Assembly: GCA_905221605.1 (NCBI GenBank)
Contig: CAJNDS010002515.1
Span: 1 to 64,000, forward strand
Direction of reading: 5' to 3'
Length of the DNA stretch: 64,000 nucleotides
Source: Symbiodinium natans
Lineage: Eukaryota; Sar; Dinophyceae; Suessiales; Symbiodiniaceae
Both the position numbers and the translations under genes were made by a program. The notes under the pieces are model-generated. The model did no database searches, was not told where the DNA came from, and saw only the letters and a program-made list of their open reading frames with translations. The first letter of the stretch is position 1. Every line of letters begins with the position of its first letter. Positions 1 through 7,605 of the stretch are shown in pieces.

Positions 1-9
1 TGCTCAAAG

Positions 10-273
10 CTACCAGTACCTGGAGCGGGCTTGTTGCACCGCCCAGGAGTCTCTACACCCGAAACAGCAGTGCCACAGATGTCCCGGCTTGTGTCGAACA
101 CATGGAGCACTGTGGCATTGGTCGCAGCCTGCTCCGCATGATGACGGTGGTGGCGGAGGTGCCGTTGCCTTGACCAGAGCTTGGGCTACACTGGCCTGGC
201 TTGTCGTCGTCTGGGTGTGAATGCCAGGCGTGTTTTCAATGGCAAGAATCGTGCCCTCCGGGTTGGTTGCCAT
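10..273 (-). CDS. small Cys-rich ORF, unknown function
   Basis: A complete 87-codon frame runs from an ATG at 273 to a TAG at 10-12. The first 45 residues are Thr/Ala/Pro-rich with a run of five prolines. The C-terminal half is dense in Cys and His (CGAGCDQC, then GHLWHCCFGC), a spacing that could bind zinc. It lies downstream of, and on the same strand as, the retroelement ORFs, so it may be a last ORF of that element or a neighbouring gene. I do not recognise the family. The coding call is an inference from composition and an unbroken frame only. Confidence 0.4.
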   Translation of the reverse strand: MATNPEGTILAIENTPGIHTQTTTSQASVAQALVKATAPPPPPSSCGAGCDQCHSAPCVRHKPGHLWHCCFGCRDSWAVQQARSRYW

Positions 274-594
274 GGCGTGGTGATAATGGAGGAACTGTCA
301 GTACTGATCAATATGAGCAGAACGGCTGATGCTGAGCTAAGTTAGGGCTACGGTCAGGCGCATGGCGGAAAAAAAGTCCCTCAGCTTGTAAGTAATGCGA
401 GAGCCTGTGGTGTGGCTCGCTCTGGTCGACGGCTGGCATAAGTGAAGCTCGGCCTCAGTTGTAATGGGAGAAAGGCAGTTCGATGCAATAGTGAAGCTTG
501 ACGTATGGTGCAGAAAAGACTTTTCATGGCAGGCACGGTGCGCGCGAGGCGGCAGAGAAGGGAGAAAACGGGCTGACTCATCAGCGCCCTCGTT

Positions 595-622
595 CTCTCA
601 GGAGGGGACCTCTACACGAGAG
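595..622 (-). repeat. double-hairpin motif, copy 1
   Basis: The core GAGGTCCCCTCC (minus strand) lies at 601-612. The inner stem is GAGG/CCTC. An outer stem of 5 bp is formed by CTCTC at 595-599 and GAGAG at 618-622. It lies downstream of the third ORF. Confidence 0.6.
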
Positions 623-648
623 TAAGAGGGTTGTCTAAGGCTAAGTGA

Positions 649-1791
649 CTAGCTAGATCCCCCCCTTGGACAGCTCAGGAGGGGACCTCGACTCGCGTTG
701 CCTCCTGTGCGCAGCGCTTCCAGCTGATCGCGGAGGGTCTGCATCTGTGGAGACCGTCTTAGGCCCTCCCTGCGCATGGTGACCCCAACTAGGTTCCAGA
801 TTGAGTTGTTCGCTAGAAGTCGAAAGGCGTGCATTGCCTCGTGGTCGTCTCCGATGGTCAAGGCCAGTTCCAGGAGGAAGGCTATGACCGGCCTTTCTTC
901 CGTCAGGTTGGCTCGCAGCGGTCTGGACGGCCTGAACTTGGTGAGCTGTTCTTGATCTAGCTTGAGCATAGCCGCCAGGTGGGTGGAGACAACCTTGGGC
1001 GAGAGAGGAGGGCGTTGGGCATCGATGACTACCTTCCGCTGTTTGGCGTCCCATCTCATGTAGTTCCAGTAGAAGGCAGGGTTCTCGTCCGTGTGGTGTC
1101 GACCTCGGGAGGCAAGTGCTCCTGGTAGAGAGATAAGTGCTGATTCCTTGTCCTGGTTCGTGCTGTCATAGGCGATGTGATCGAAGCCCTGGGCTCGAGT
1201 GTGCAGCTCGTGAAGGAGACCGAGGAACAGGGCGTGGCGAAAAGGCGTGCCAGGGGGGTCCTGGGGCTGGTCCGACTTCCACTGTTGCTGGATCCGTGCC
1301 AAGGAGGGAACCACACTGTTCGCTTGGTGCACCGTGGCGTAGAAGATCCATCCATGATGGTATCGCAAGGCTGTCAATTCATCCTCGTGATTCAGCAGGG
1401 CCAAGATGATGCTAGCCAAGAGGTCAGCGGTTGGTTTGACCTCCTGCTTTGATTTCTGCGGACCGTTGTGCGAGGCCCTTGGTCTGGAGCCATTACGGCG
1501 ACCAGTCCTCCTGGGCCTCCTGGACGGTGAGGGCAATCGAGTCGGCGGCATTTCCTCGTCCTGCTCCAGATCCTTTTGCTGACGGCGCTGTTTGGGAGGC
1601 CTATCCCTGTCGTGAGCAGGGACCAGTTCTCTGGACGTTGAACGTTCATCAGGGCCAAATGCCCGCGCAGCCATGGATGAAGCGGCAAGATGGGGGAGGT
1701 TCTTAAAGAGCACTTGGCATAGTGCGGGGTTGTTCAGCAGCTCCTGCTGGGCTTGCTCCATAGCGCTTAGGGAGGACACGCATGGTAGCAC
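649..1791 (-). CDS. third ORF of the LINE-like element, unknown function
   Basis: The frame is open from a GTG at 1,791. The first ATG is at 1,761 and gives about 370 residues. Residues 40-120 are strongly basic and Arg/Pro/Ser-rich (RRPRRTGRRNGSRPR), as expected for nucleic-acid binding. The rest is helical and Leu-rich (LLASIILALLNHEDEL; FLLELALTIGDD). It follows the protease ORF on the same strand after a gap of about 90 bases that holds one double-hairpin motif. A second copy of the motif encodes part of its C-terminus. Position suggests a retroelement protein, perhaps a gag-like RNA binder, but no domain is recognised and this role is inference. Confidence 0.6.
   Translation of the reverse strand: MLPCVSSLSAMEQAQQELLNNPALCQVLFKNLPHLAASSMAARAFGPDERSTSRELVPAHDRDRPPKQRRQQKDLEQDEEMPPTRLPSPSRRPRRTGRRNGSRPRASHNGPQKSKQEVKPTADLLASIILALLNHEDELTALRYHHGWIFYATVHQANSVVPSLARIQQQWKSDQPQDPPGTPFRHALFLGLLHELHTRAQGFDHIAYDSTNQDKESALISLPGALASRGRHHTDENPAFYWNYMRWDAKQRKVVIDAQRPPLSPKVVSTHLAAMLKLDQEQLTKFRPSRPLRANLTEERPVIAFLLELALTIGDDHEAMHAFRLLANNSIWNLVGVTMRREGLRRSPQMQTLRDQLEALRTGGNASRGPLLSCPRGGSS
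678..689 (-). repeat. double-hairpin motif, copy 2 (no clear outer stem)
   Basis: The core GAGGTCCCCTCC is present and encodes part of the C-terminus of the third ORF. The inner GAGG/CCTC stem is intact, but I find no good complementary flanks. Confidence 0.45.
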
Positions 1792-1809
1792 AAGTAAAAC
1801 GCTGCCCGC

Positions 1810-1842
1810 TCACCTTCAGGAGGGGACCTCACACGAAGGTGA
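1810..1842 (-). repeat. double-hairpin motif, copy 3 (best preserved)
   Basis: The core is at 1,819-1,830, with a perfect 8-bp outer stem (TCACCTTC at 1,810-1,817 with GAAGGTGA at 1,835-1,842). It sits in the gap between the protease ORF and the third ORF, so it could influence reinitiation or RNA processing there. Confidence 0.7.
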
Positions 1843-1849
1843 ATGGGAC

Positions 1850-2641
1850 TTAACTTAAGCGTTGGAGGAGCAAAAGGTAAGCTCCTGACCCGATCTGTGC
1901 ACGTTCCTCGCTCGTAGGCGAGAAGCCTGGGCTGGAGTCATCACCTACCTGCAGAGAAGGAAGCAAGGTGAAGGATCTGTAATGACCTGAGGTGGCTTCC
2001 TGCCCTATGTGAAAGAGTCCCGAGACGGATCTGTAGCGAACAAAGGATTGAGAGTGAGGCCCTGTCCATGCAGGCAGCTGTACTTCGTCCTGCAAGCCCG
2101 TGAGTCTCCAGTGCTGCTTCGCTCCGGCATTTGTGAACCTTGGCAGAGACACAAAGATATAAGGAGGTGTATACAACAGTGCCGCCTTCGAGTCATGTGG
2201 AGAGTGCCACTCGTGCACAAAGAAGGACAGTGAATAGGCTAAGATGGGCGCCGCCTGGGAGTCAGGCTGGGACAGCCTGGTCGGGTCGGTGCCTTCCGGG
2301 AAGGTTAGTAGAAGGGGGGAGAAGCCAGTTGAGTCGGGTATGTCTGCATCATAGACTCTCTTCCAGGGGGTACCTTGTAAGGAGCCATGGTGGTTAGCCA
2401 ACAAAAACGTCAAGTACTCGAGTGCATCGCTTTGCCTATTAGCAAGCCTCCAGTCTGGATGACAATGCGGGAGCGATTCTAGTGCGAGAATAGAGACTGG
2501 GTGCGAGGCCCTTGCTCGAAGTTCCCGCTGGAGAGGCTGAAGGTTCGACCAGTCCACTGAGGGTTCTTCCCTCAGAGCGCTAATCATCTGCAAGACTGAA
2601 ATGGCGTAGCACAAGTTATGAGGATTAATCAACTGTGGCAT
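1850..2641 (-). CDS. ubiquitin-specific-protease-like (UCH/C19) ORF of the retroelement
   Basis: This 263-residue ORF starts at an ATG at 2,641 and overlaps the end of the reverse-transcriptase ORF by 17 bases in another frame. The N-terminus (PHNLCYAISVLQMI, residues 7-20) matches the Cys box of ubiquitin-specific proteases, with Cys11 as the likely nucleophile. The C-terminal SGHYRSF (about residue 225), preceded by HIGQ, matches the His box. Family C19 enzymes remove ubiquitin or related modifiers. At 263 residues this is a small catalytic core. Both boxes are intact, so activity is plausible. The tight coupling to the RT ORF suggests it belongs to the mobile element rather than to a host gene. 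Confidence 0.75.
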   Translation of the reverse strand: MPQLINPHNLCYAISVLQMISALREEPSVDWSNLQPLQRELRARASHPVSILALESLPHCHPDWRLANRQSDALEYLTFLLANHHGSLQGTPWKRVYDADIPDSTGFSPLLLTFPEGTDPTRLSQPDSQAAPILAYSLSFFVHEWHSPHDSKAALLYTPPYIFVSLPRFTNAGAKQHWRLTGLQDEVQLPAWTGPHSQSFVRYRSVSGLFHIGQEATSGHYRSFTLLPSLQVGDDSSPGFSPTSEERAQIGSGAYLLLLQRLS

Positions 2642-5600
2642 AGGCTGAGCTGCAGGAGGCGGTGGCGGAGGAGAGGCATCCAGGTCTGTCGGTGCTGGCT
2701 GAGGAGGTCCTGCGCCCAGCTGTGCAGCCTGGGAGGCACTCCCTGGGCGAAACCATCTCTGAAGCTGGCTTTGCTTGGACCTGGGATTGGGAGCCTGCAG
2801 GGTCCGCTGTTGGAACGTCTTTGGTTGGGGGGTAGCCTGTGTGGGAGATGCGTGTTGGTGTGATGTTGTCGTGCTTCGGCCCGGGGGTAGGGACCGCAGG
2901 AGGAGACGCGCCAGCCCCAGAGGTGGGGGGCGAGAGATGTGAGAGCTGAGTGTGTTGGAGGGACGAGTGCATTCTGGAAAGAGGGGCGTCAGGGTGCAGA
3001 AAGAAGAAGAGTTGTAATTGCTGAATGACCGGGCACTGCTTCGTGTGTCGGGGGGCGCTCTCCACTTTCACTCCACAGGCAGGACAGGGTGACAGGCGGG
3101 TCAGCACATACATCTTAGAAGTGTTATTCCCCGCAGAGGCCTTATAAGAGTCCCATTCTGCCCCGTGTTTCTTTGTGAGGTGGAAGGCTATTTTTGTCGT
3201 GGAGGCTATCCACGAGTCGCAGAGCAGACAGGTCCTGGTGAGTTGCTGGCCAAGGTGGCCGGTGAGGAGCTCGAGGAAGGTCTGGGTTCCGGCCTGTTGC
3301 AGCAGTTCGGTGCGCATGCGCGAAATGAGAGGCACTGTGTCCATCTGCAAGGTAAGTTGGACCGAGGGTGCGGCAGTAGCACGGCAGTCTGACGAGGGCA
3401 CGAGCTCCTGGCTGGAGGAGACCTCACTCGCCTTGGGAGGAGCTTCGTCAGCCTGAGTGGCCGCCTCAGGTCTAGAAAGCTTGAAACCAGCCTGTCGGCA
3501 GACTCTGCGCTCAACGTGCTGTTGTAGATTATGCCAGTTTTTAAATTTCGCCTGGCAGTTCGAGCATTGAGGCAGGCCTCCCACGGAGTGCTTTAGGCGT
3601 GAGAATTCAAGGGGTGGCGGAGCAGGAGCCGGATGCTTGACTGTCCGGTGTGTTCTCATGCCCGCCGCAGTACGAAAGACCTTGCCACAGCATGTGTGCA
3701 TGGGCACGTCCGGAGAAGGGTCATTGTCGGCCTCCCTGAGCAGCTTGCTGTAAGAGGCTACAATTTCCTCCGCCGTTTGCAGGGTGGAGGGAATAGTTAA
3801 GATATCCTCATATGGCCAGGCGCCGGACTGAGTGAGGAGCGAAGAGCTCGCGTTGGCCGGCGTGGATGTTGAGCAGGAGGTGACCTCACTCGCTGGGGCT
3901 GCATTCCGGCGCTTGCGGAGAGAGTCTAGGCGCTGGGCGGAGCGATCATGAAGCTGCTGAATGGGAGAGACAAGTTTCAGACGTGCAAAAAGCGCTGCTG
4001 TAGTTTCACGAGTCTTATGCACAGGGTTGTGCGTTGCCGCTCGCACCTGTCTGGCATGCCATGAGCGGAGAGCCCGTGCCTGCCTACCTGAGAGACCAAC
4101 GGATTCCAGGCCAAAAGTGGCCGTGGACCAGACGGTGGCTCTCCAGACAAGCAGCCTAGATGCGGTTTTTGTCCTGCGCTTATTGTGAATGAATTTGCGC
4201 ACTGTCTGCTTTTTCTTCGCCGCTCTCTCTTGTCTTAAGGAATAGGTAAGATCTTCCGGGTTTGAGTAGCTGACCATGACCCCTAGATACTTGAAGGAGT
4301 CTACCAGCTCGAAGGAAGGAAGAGAGGGGAGAGGGGGAAGAACTGAGGAATTCGAAAGCAGAATTGGCCGTCTTGGCTGCTCTGGTGCATCTATATTCCA
4401 GACCGTGACCTTCCGGCCTGAGCGAAGCTCCTGTGACTTGAAGAGCTTCTTGGCCTGCTGTGCGTGGCGACCTGCCAGTTTGACCATGATGTTGCACTTG
4501 GCGTAATTCACCTCTAGTCCGGCTTCTTGCAGGTAGTGCAGTAACAGTCTAACCATGTCATGAGCCGCGTAGAGATCGGACCAGTTGTGGATGTCTCGGT
4601 GAATGACGAGGTCATCTGCGAATCCTGTGAGGAACTGCTGTATGGGAGGGTACCCTATGTGGGTGGCCATAAGCCGGAACGCCTCCGTGATGACCAGGGA
4701 GAAGAGAGAGGAGGCCAGTTTGCAGCCTTGCTTTATACCTCTTGTGGAGGTTACTGTTTCCTGGCTTCGTCCATAGCGCAGATTATACTGGGCCTCCCGA
4801 TGGAGGGATGCAACCAGCTCGACGTCTTCAGGTGAGGCTCCGTAAGTAATTAGTGAGCGCAAGAGAGCCTCTCTGCTTGTTTTGTCAAAAGCTTGAGAGA
4901 GATCTAGTGAGAAGGTGAAGCCTCCGATTAGATCCGGCTTGCCCTTCGTGCGCTTGGGAGTGCAGAATCTGTCTGGTGCTCGGGATCGAAGCATGGCACG
5001 GACGCGCCTTGCGTGGCCAATTACCCGGAGTTGGGCATCGGCGATACCGCGTCCTGGAATGTAGGCAAATTGAGGGGAGGCAAAGTGGGCCTTCTTAAAG
5101 AGGGGGTCGAGCCTTCTCCTAGCCTCAGAGGCTATTCCTTTGCCATCTGGCCTAATGATGCCCAGCGGTCGCAAGTTCTCCGGCTTAGAGGCAGGTTTAG
5201 AAGGCTTGGGTATGAAGCTAAGGTCTGCTGACTTGGCCGTTGTGGGCAGCGAGGGTGGCTCGGCTGGATTCAGTGGTGCTGTGTTATGCTGAGGCTCGCG
5301 CTTCCCTTGGCAGGAGGTGACCTCGCACGCCGGATGGGTCAGAGCGGGAGGCGGAGGCACCGCTTCAAGATAGTCGCAGTAATTATTGGCCACAGTGGAA
5401 GCACAAAGGCGGTACATGGATGCTGGGGCAGATCCTTGCGGTACTGCCTTTTCCGGCTTTATAGAGGCTATGCCTTTGGACAGACTACCTTTGTCCAGCT
5501 TGGGCAAGGCTTGGCCTACGCCACTGGCTAGGGGGGGATGCGAGGAGAAGATGGAAAGACTATGTCTCTTCAACTCTGCCAGCCCCTCAGACTCAGTTAG

Positions 5601-7091
5601 GATACGGCCGCACGGCGATCTGAGGCAGACTCTAGGTGCAGGAGACCAAGGAGCTACATGCCTTAAAGAGCGATATGCCGCATGTGGATCTCGTTTGACC
5701 TTCTCAGAAATCTCTGTCAAAGTGCGATGAGTCCTTTCTCGGGCCTGATTCTTTATCTGGATGGCATGTGCCTTGGCTGCCTCGTCTAGCGAGCGCTGAG
5801 CCTGTTTGAGGTGCTCAGTGCGAGCCATCTTATTTATGACGTCATCCTCACGTTTTAGGTTCCGTAGTGCAGTCTGCCGATGGTTATGAAGCCGCCACAG
5901 AGGTTGTGCTGTCGGAGCTGCGTCTGAGCTGCCTTCTTCTGGGTCCCTCGGCTGGAAAGTCTTGGCGTGTTCGAGAAGAAGCTCGTTGACCTCATCAGGG
6001 TGAAGAGGCTCTCCATTCTTCTGCGCTCGAAGTTTGTCGACATCCTGTGCAACTTGCTTCCGCAGGGTTTGAGCCAGAGGAGTGTTTTGTCTAACATGGT
6101 GGGCCAGTAGGGACTTTTGTTTGGAAGGGACTGCCGGTTGAGTTCTGGTCGAGAACGGGTGTCTCCAGACCTTCTTGAGGGGTACTGCCGTCCGGAGTGG
6201 CATGTGTTTGCCGCCTTTACGCCATGCTCCCAGCTTAAAGTCTTTGAGGACACACACTTTGCGGGCCAGCTGAGCAGCGTAGAATTTGGAGGTCAAGATG
6301 AAATCTATCTGAGAGCTGCCCTGTGGCGAGATGAAGGTGTTTGCCTTGCGCCCCTGCCATGTGTTAAGCGCAACTAGGGAGTTTCGCTGAAGAAACTTCT
6401 GGAACTGCTTTTGAACCGGCTTGTGTTTAGAAGATCCTGCTGGCACCACTCCCCCTACGAAGGGGGGATTTGGTTTTAGGGAAGAGTTGAAGTCGCCCGC
6501 CAGTACCGGAACAGTGCGCTGTGACAAGTTGGAAAGGGACTTGCTTAGGGAGGAGAGAACTTTGCTTTGGGTGGCATAGTGGTCCTGCTCCGTCATGCCT
6601 CGTTGCTTGGTATACTGGTAGCAGTTTAGCAGGAGCACTGGATGGCCTCGGACTTCGCAGTGAACCTCGTGAGCACGGCCTGGGTGTAGATCCTGCCAGT
6701 GTAGTGTCGCTGAGTCTATGCTAGGCGATAGTAGAGTGAGAACACCTGCAGAGCGCCTGTGCTTTGGCTGTTCGGGTAGCTGGGATGTTTGAGCGGGAGG
6801 AGACCTCACGAGCTCTTCATCCGGCAGCCCGCCTGAAACAGCCGTCCAGCCATGCACTTTAAACTGGGAGGATGTAGTCCAGTGGGTTTCCTGGATAAAG
6901 ATAACATCGAGGTCCTGCTGATTTTGCAGCCACTCCTTGAACTCTGCCCACAATTGCTGGCTTAATCCACCTGCATTCCACGAGAAAACTCGCAGTGGTT
7001 TGGCTTCGCGACCGCCTCTAGGGTGACGCCTGCGCGGTTGCCTAAGAGGAAGCTGCGGTGCAAATTTAGGCCCGACGATAGGAGTGTTTCC
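2625..7091 (-). CDS. LINE-type ORF: AP-like endonuclease, reverse transcriptase, C2H2 zinc fingers
   Basis: This ORF of more than 1,440 codons would nick DNA and copy element RNA (target-primed reverse transcription). Counting from a TTG at 6,953: endonuclease/exonuclease/phosphatase fold at 1-235, with FIQETHW (about 19-25), AGDFN (152-156) and QIDFIL (215-220). The reverse transcriptase follows, with LDLSQAFD (683-690), GCKLASSLFS (743-752) and the active-site FADD (778-781). Four Cys/His finger motifs lie near 1,087, 1,130, 1,242 and 1,290. The frame is open upstream of 6,953 to a stop at 7,092-7,094 and adds the true start of the nuclease fold (VFSWNAGG), so the TTG is not the real start. 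No upstream ATG exists, so translation must come from the preceding overlapping ORF or a spliced exon. All catalytic motifs look intact, so this is not an old fossil. I see no RNase H domain. Confidence 0.9.
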   Translation of the reverse strand, partial: GNTPIVGPKFAPQLPLRQPRRRHPRGGREAKPLRVFSWNAGGLSQQLWAEFKEWLQNQQDLDVIFIQETHWTTSSQFKVHGWTAVSGGLPDEELVRSPPAQTSQLPEQPKHRRSAGVLTLLSPSIDSATLHWQDLHPGRAHEVHCEVRGHPVLLLNCYQYTKQRGMTEQDHYATQSKVLSSLSKSLSNLSQRTVPVLAGDFNSSLKPNPPFVGGVVPAGSSKHKPVQKQFQKFLQRNSLVALNTWQGRKANTFISPQGSSQIDFILTSKFYAAQLARKVCVLKDFKLGAWRKGGKHMPLRTAVPLKKVWRHPFSTRTQPAVPSKQKSLLAHHVRQNTPLAQTLRKQVAQDVDKLRAQKNGEPLHPDEVNELLLEHAKTFQPRDPEEGSSDAAPTAQPLWRLHNHRQTALRNLKREDDVINKMARTEHLKQAQRSLDEAAKAHAIQIKNQARERTHRTLTEISEKVKRDPHAAYRSLRHVAPWSPAPRVCLRSPCGRILTESEGLAELKRHSLSIFSSHPPLASGVGQALPKLDKGSLSKGIASIKPEKAVPQGSAPASMYRLCASTVANNYCDYLEAVPPPPALTHPACEVTSCQGKREPQHNTAPLNPAEPPSLPTTAKSADLSFIPKPSKPASKPENLRPLGIIRPDGKGIASEARRRLDPLFKKAHFASPQFAYIPGRGIADAQLRVIGHARRVRAMLRSRAPDRFCTPKRTKGKPDLIGGFTFSLDLSQAFDKTSREALLRSLITYGASPEDVELVASLHREAQYNLRYGRSQETVTSTRGIKQGCKLASSLFSLVITEAFRLMATHIGYPPIQQFLTGFADDLVIHRDIHNWSDLYAAHDMVRLLLHYLQEAGLEVNYAKCNIMVKLAGRHAQQAKKLFKSQELRSGRKVTVWNIDAPEQPRRPILLSNSSVLPPLPSLPSFELVDSFKYLGVMVSYSNPEDLTYSLRQERAAKKKQTVRKFIHNKRRTKTASRLLVWRATVWSTATFGLESVGLSGRQARALRSWHARQVRAATHNPVHKTRETTAALFARLKLVSPIQQLHDRSAQRLDSLRKRRNAAPASEVTSCSTSTPANASSSLLTQSGAWPYEDILTIPSTLQTAEEIVASYSKLLREADNDPSPDVPMHTCCGKVFRTAAGMRTHRTVKHPAPAPPPLEFSRLKHSVGGLPQCSNCQAKFKNWHNLQQHVERRVCRQAGFKLSRPEAATQADEAPPKASEVSSSQELVPSSDCRATAAPSVQLTLQMDTVPLISRMRTELLQQAGTQTFLELLTGHLGQQLTRTCLLCDSWIASTTKIAFHLTKKHGAEWDSYKASAGNNTSKMYVLTRLSPCPACGVKVESAPRHTKQCPVIQQLQLFFFLHPDAPLSRMHSSLQHTQLSHLSPPTSGAGASPPAVPTPGPKHDNITPTRISHTGYPPTKDVPTADPAGSQSQVQAKPASEMVSPRECLPGCTAGRRTSSASTDRPGCLSSATASCSSAYATVD
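3410..3432 (-). repeat. double-hairpin motif, copy 4
   Basis: The core GAGGTCTCCTCC is at 3,414-3,425 with a 3-bp outer stem (GGC/GCC). It encodes a linker (SEVSSSQ) between zinc fingers 2 and 3 of the RT ORF. Confidence 0.55.
3872..3894 (-). repeat. double-hairpin motif, copy 5
   Basis: The core GAGGTCACCTCC is at 3,876-3,887 with outer stem AGC/GCT. It encodes SEVTSC in the linker between the RT domain and the first zinc finger. Confidence 0.55.
5309..5331 (-). repeat. double-hairpin motif, copy 6
   Basis: The core GAGGTCACCTCC is at 5,313-5,324 with outer stem GGC/GCC, extendable by G-T pairs. It encodes CEVTSC in the linker between the endonuclease and RT domains. Confidence 0.55.
6791..6815 (-). 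repeat. double-hairpin motif, copy 7
   Basis: The core GAGGTCTCCTCC is at 6,796-6,807 with a 4-bp outer stem (GAGC at 6,791-6,794 with GCTC at 6,812-6,815). It is read in a different frame from copies 4-6 (VRSPPA) in a loop early in the endonuclease domain. Confidence 0.55.
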
Positions 7092-7323
7092 GAATTAAAC
7101 CCTCTGCCATCCGCTTGTTTCGACTGAAGTGCCGAAGCACGATCAGACTCCCCTCGTCCTGCGGAAAGACGAGAACCCTCACACTTAGGAGTGAAAGATG
7201 CAGTCTAAGACGATCTAAGTTCTCCCCCCGGAATTGGGACCGGGCCAGCTCGTGGATATGCTGTCTGCGGCAGAATCTCAAAATGCTTGGGGCTAAAGCC
7301 TCCAAGTGACCATCAGCTGGCAA
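7066..7323 (-). CDS. 5'-truncated upstream ORF of the LINE-like element
   Basis: An 85-codon frame, opened by a stop near 7,327, ends with TAA at 7,066-7,068. It is Arg/Leu-rich (RFCRRQHIHELARSQF). It overlaps the open part of the endonuclease ORF by about 25 bases in a different frame, as happens again between the RT and protease ORFs. It is probably the C-terminal end of an upstream element protein cut off by 5' truncation at about 7,326. It has no recognisable domain. That it is coding is inferred from composition and position. Confidence 0.5.
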   Translation of the reverse strand: MPADGHLEALAPSILRFCRRQHIHELARSQFRGENLDRLRLHLSLLSVRVLVFPQDEGSLIVLRHFSRNKRMAEGLIRKHSYRRA

Positions 7324-7439
7324 GAGCTAGTAAGCCTTGAGATGTTAGGTGGGCCCCGAGAACTGTTAAAGAGATGAAGTTCGGGGCCTTGGCCGGTTCG
7401 ACAGCTACCATGCGCGGGCGGCTTGAGCTGGTAGTGCTT

Positions 7440-7490
<51 letters not shown>
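7440..7490. repeat. (AGC)17 trinucleotide repeat
   Basis: Seventeen perfect AGC units lie immediately next to a sequence that is the reverse complement of about 20,100-20,195. Poly-Ser, poly-Ala or poly-Leu frames through it are not credible genes. Confidence 0.95.
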
Positions 7491-7492
<2 letters not shown>

Positions 7493-7605
7493 CGAGAAAC
7501 AACGCCGGCCCTGGGTTTTCAAGCCCCTGTGCAGTGCACCGAGGGCCACGGGGTGGGACCTTCAGGGGCTTGTGGTTTTAGGGCTTTTAGGGTTTAGGGC
7601 TTGGG
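7485..7605 (-). repeat. inverted copy of the end of the duplicated segment
   Basis: This stretch matches, in reverse orientation, about 20,080-20,200 and 26,720-26,840, including the CTCGAG, CACGGGGTGGGACC and TTTAGGG-like parts. It marks an inversion breakpoint at the left edge of duplication copy A. It includes three TTTAGGG-like heptamers at 7,575-7,604. Confidence 0.75.

Noticed and set aside
595-622. Hammerhead or other self-cleaving ribozyme in the double-hairpin motif
   Set aside because: The conserved cores of known small ribozymes are absent; only the stem arrangement is suggestive.
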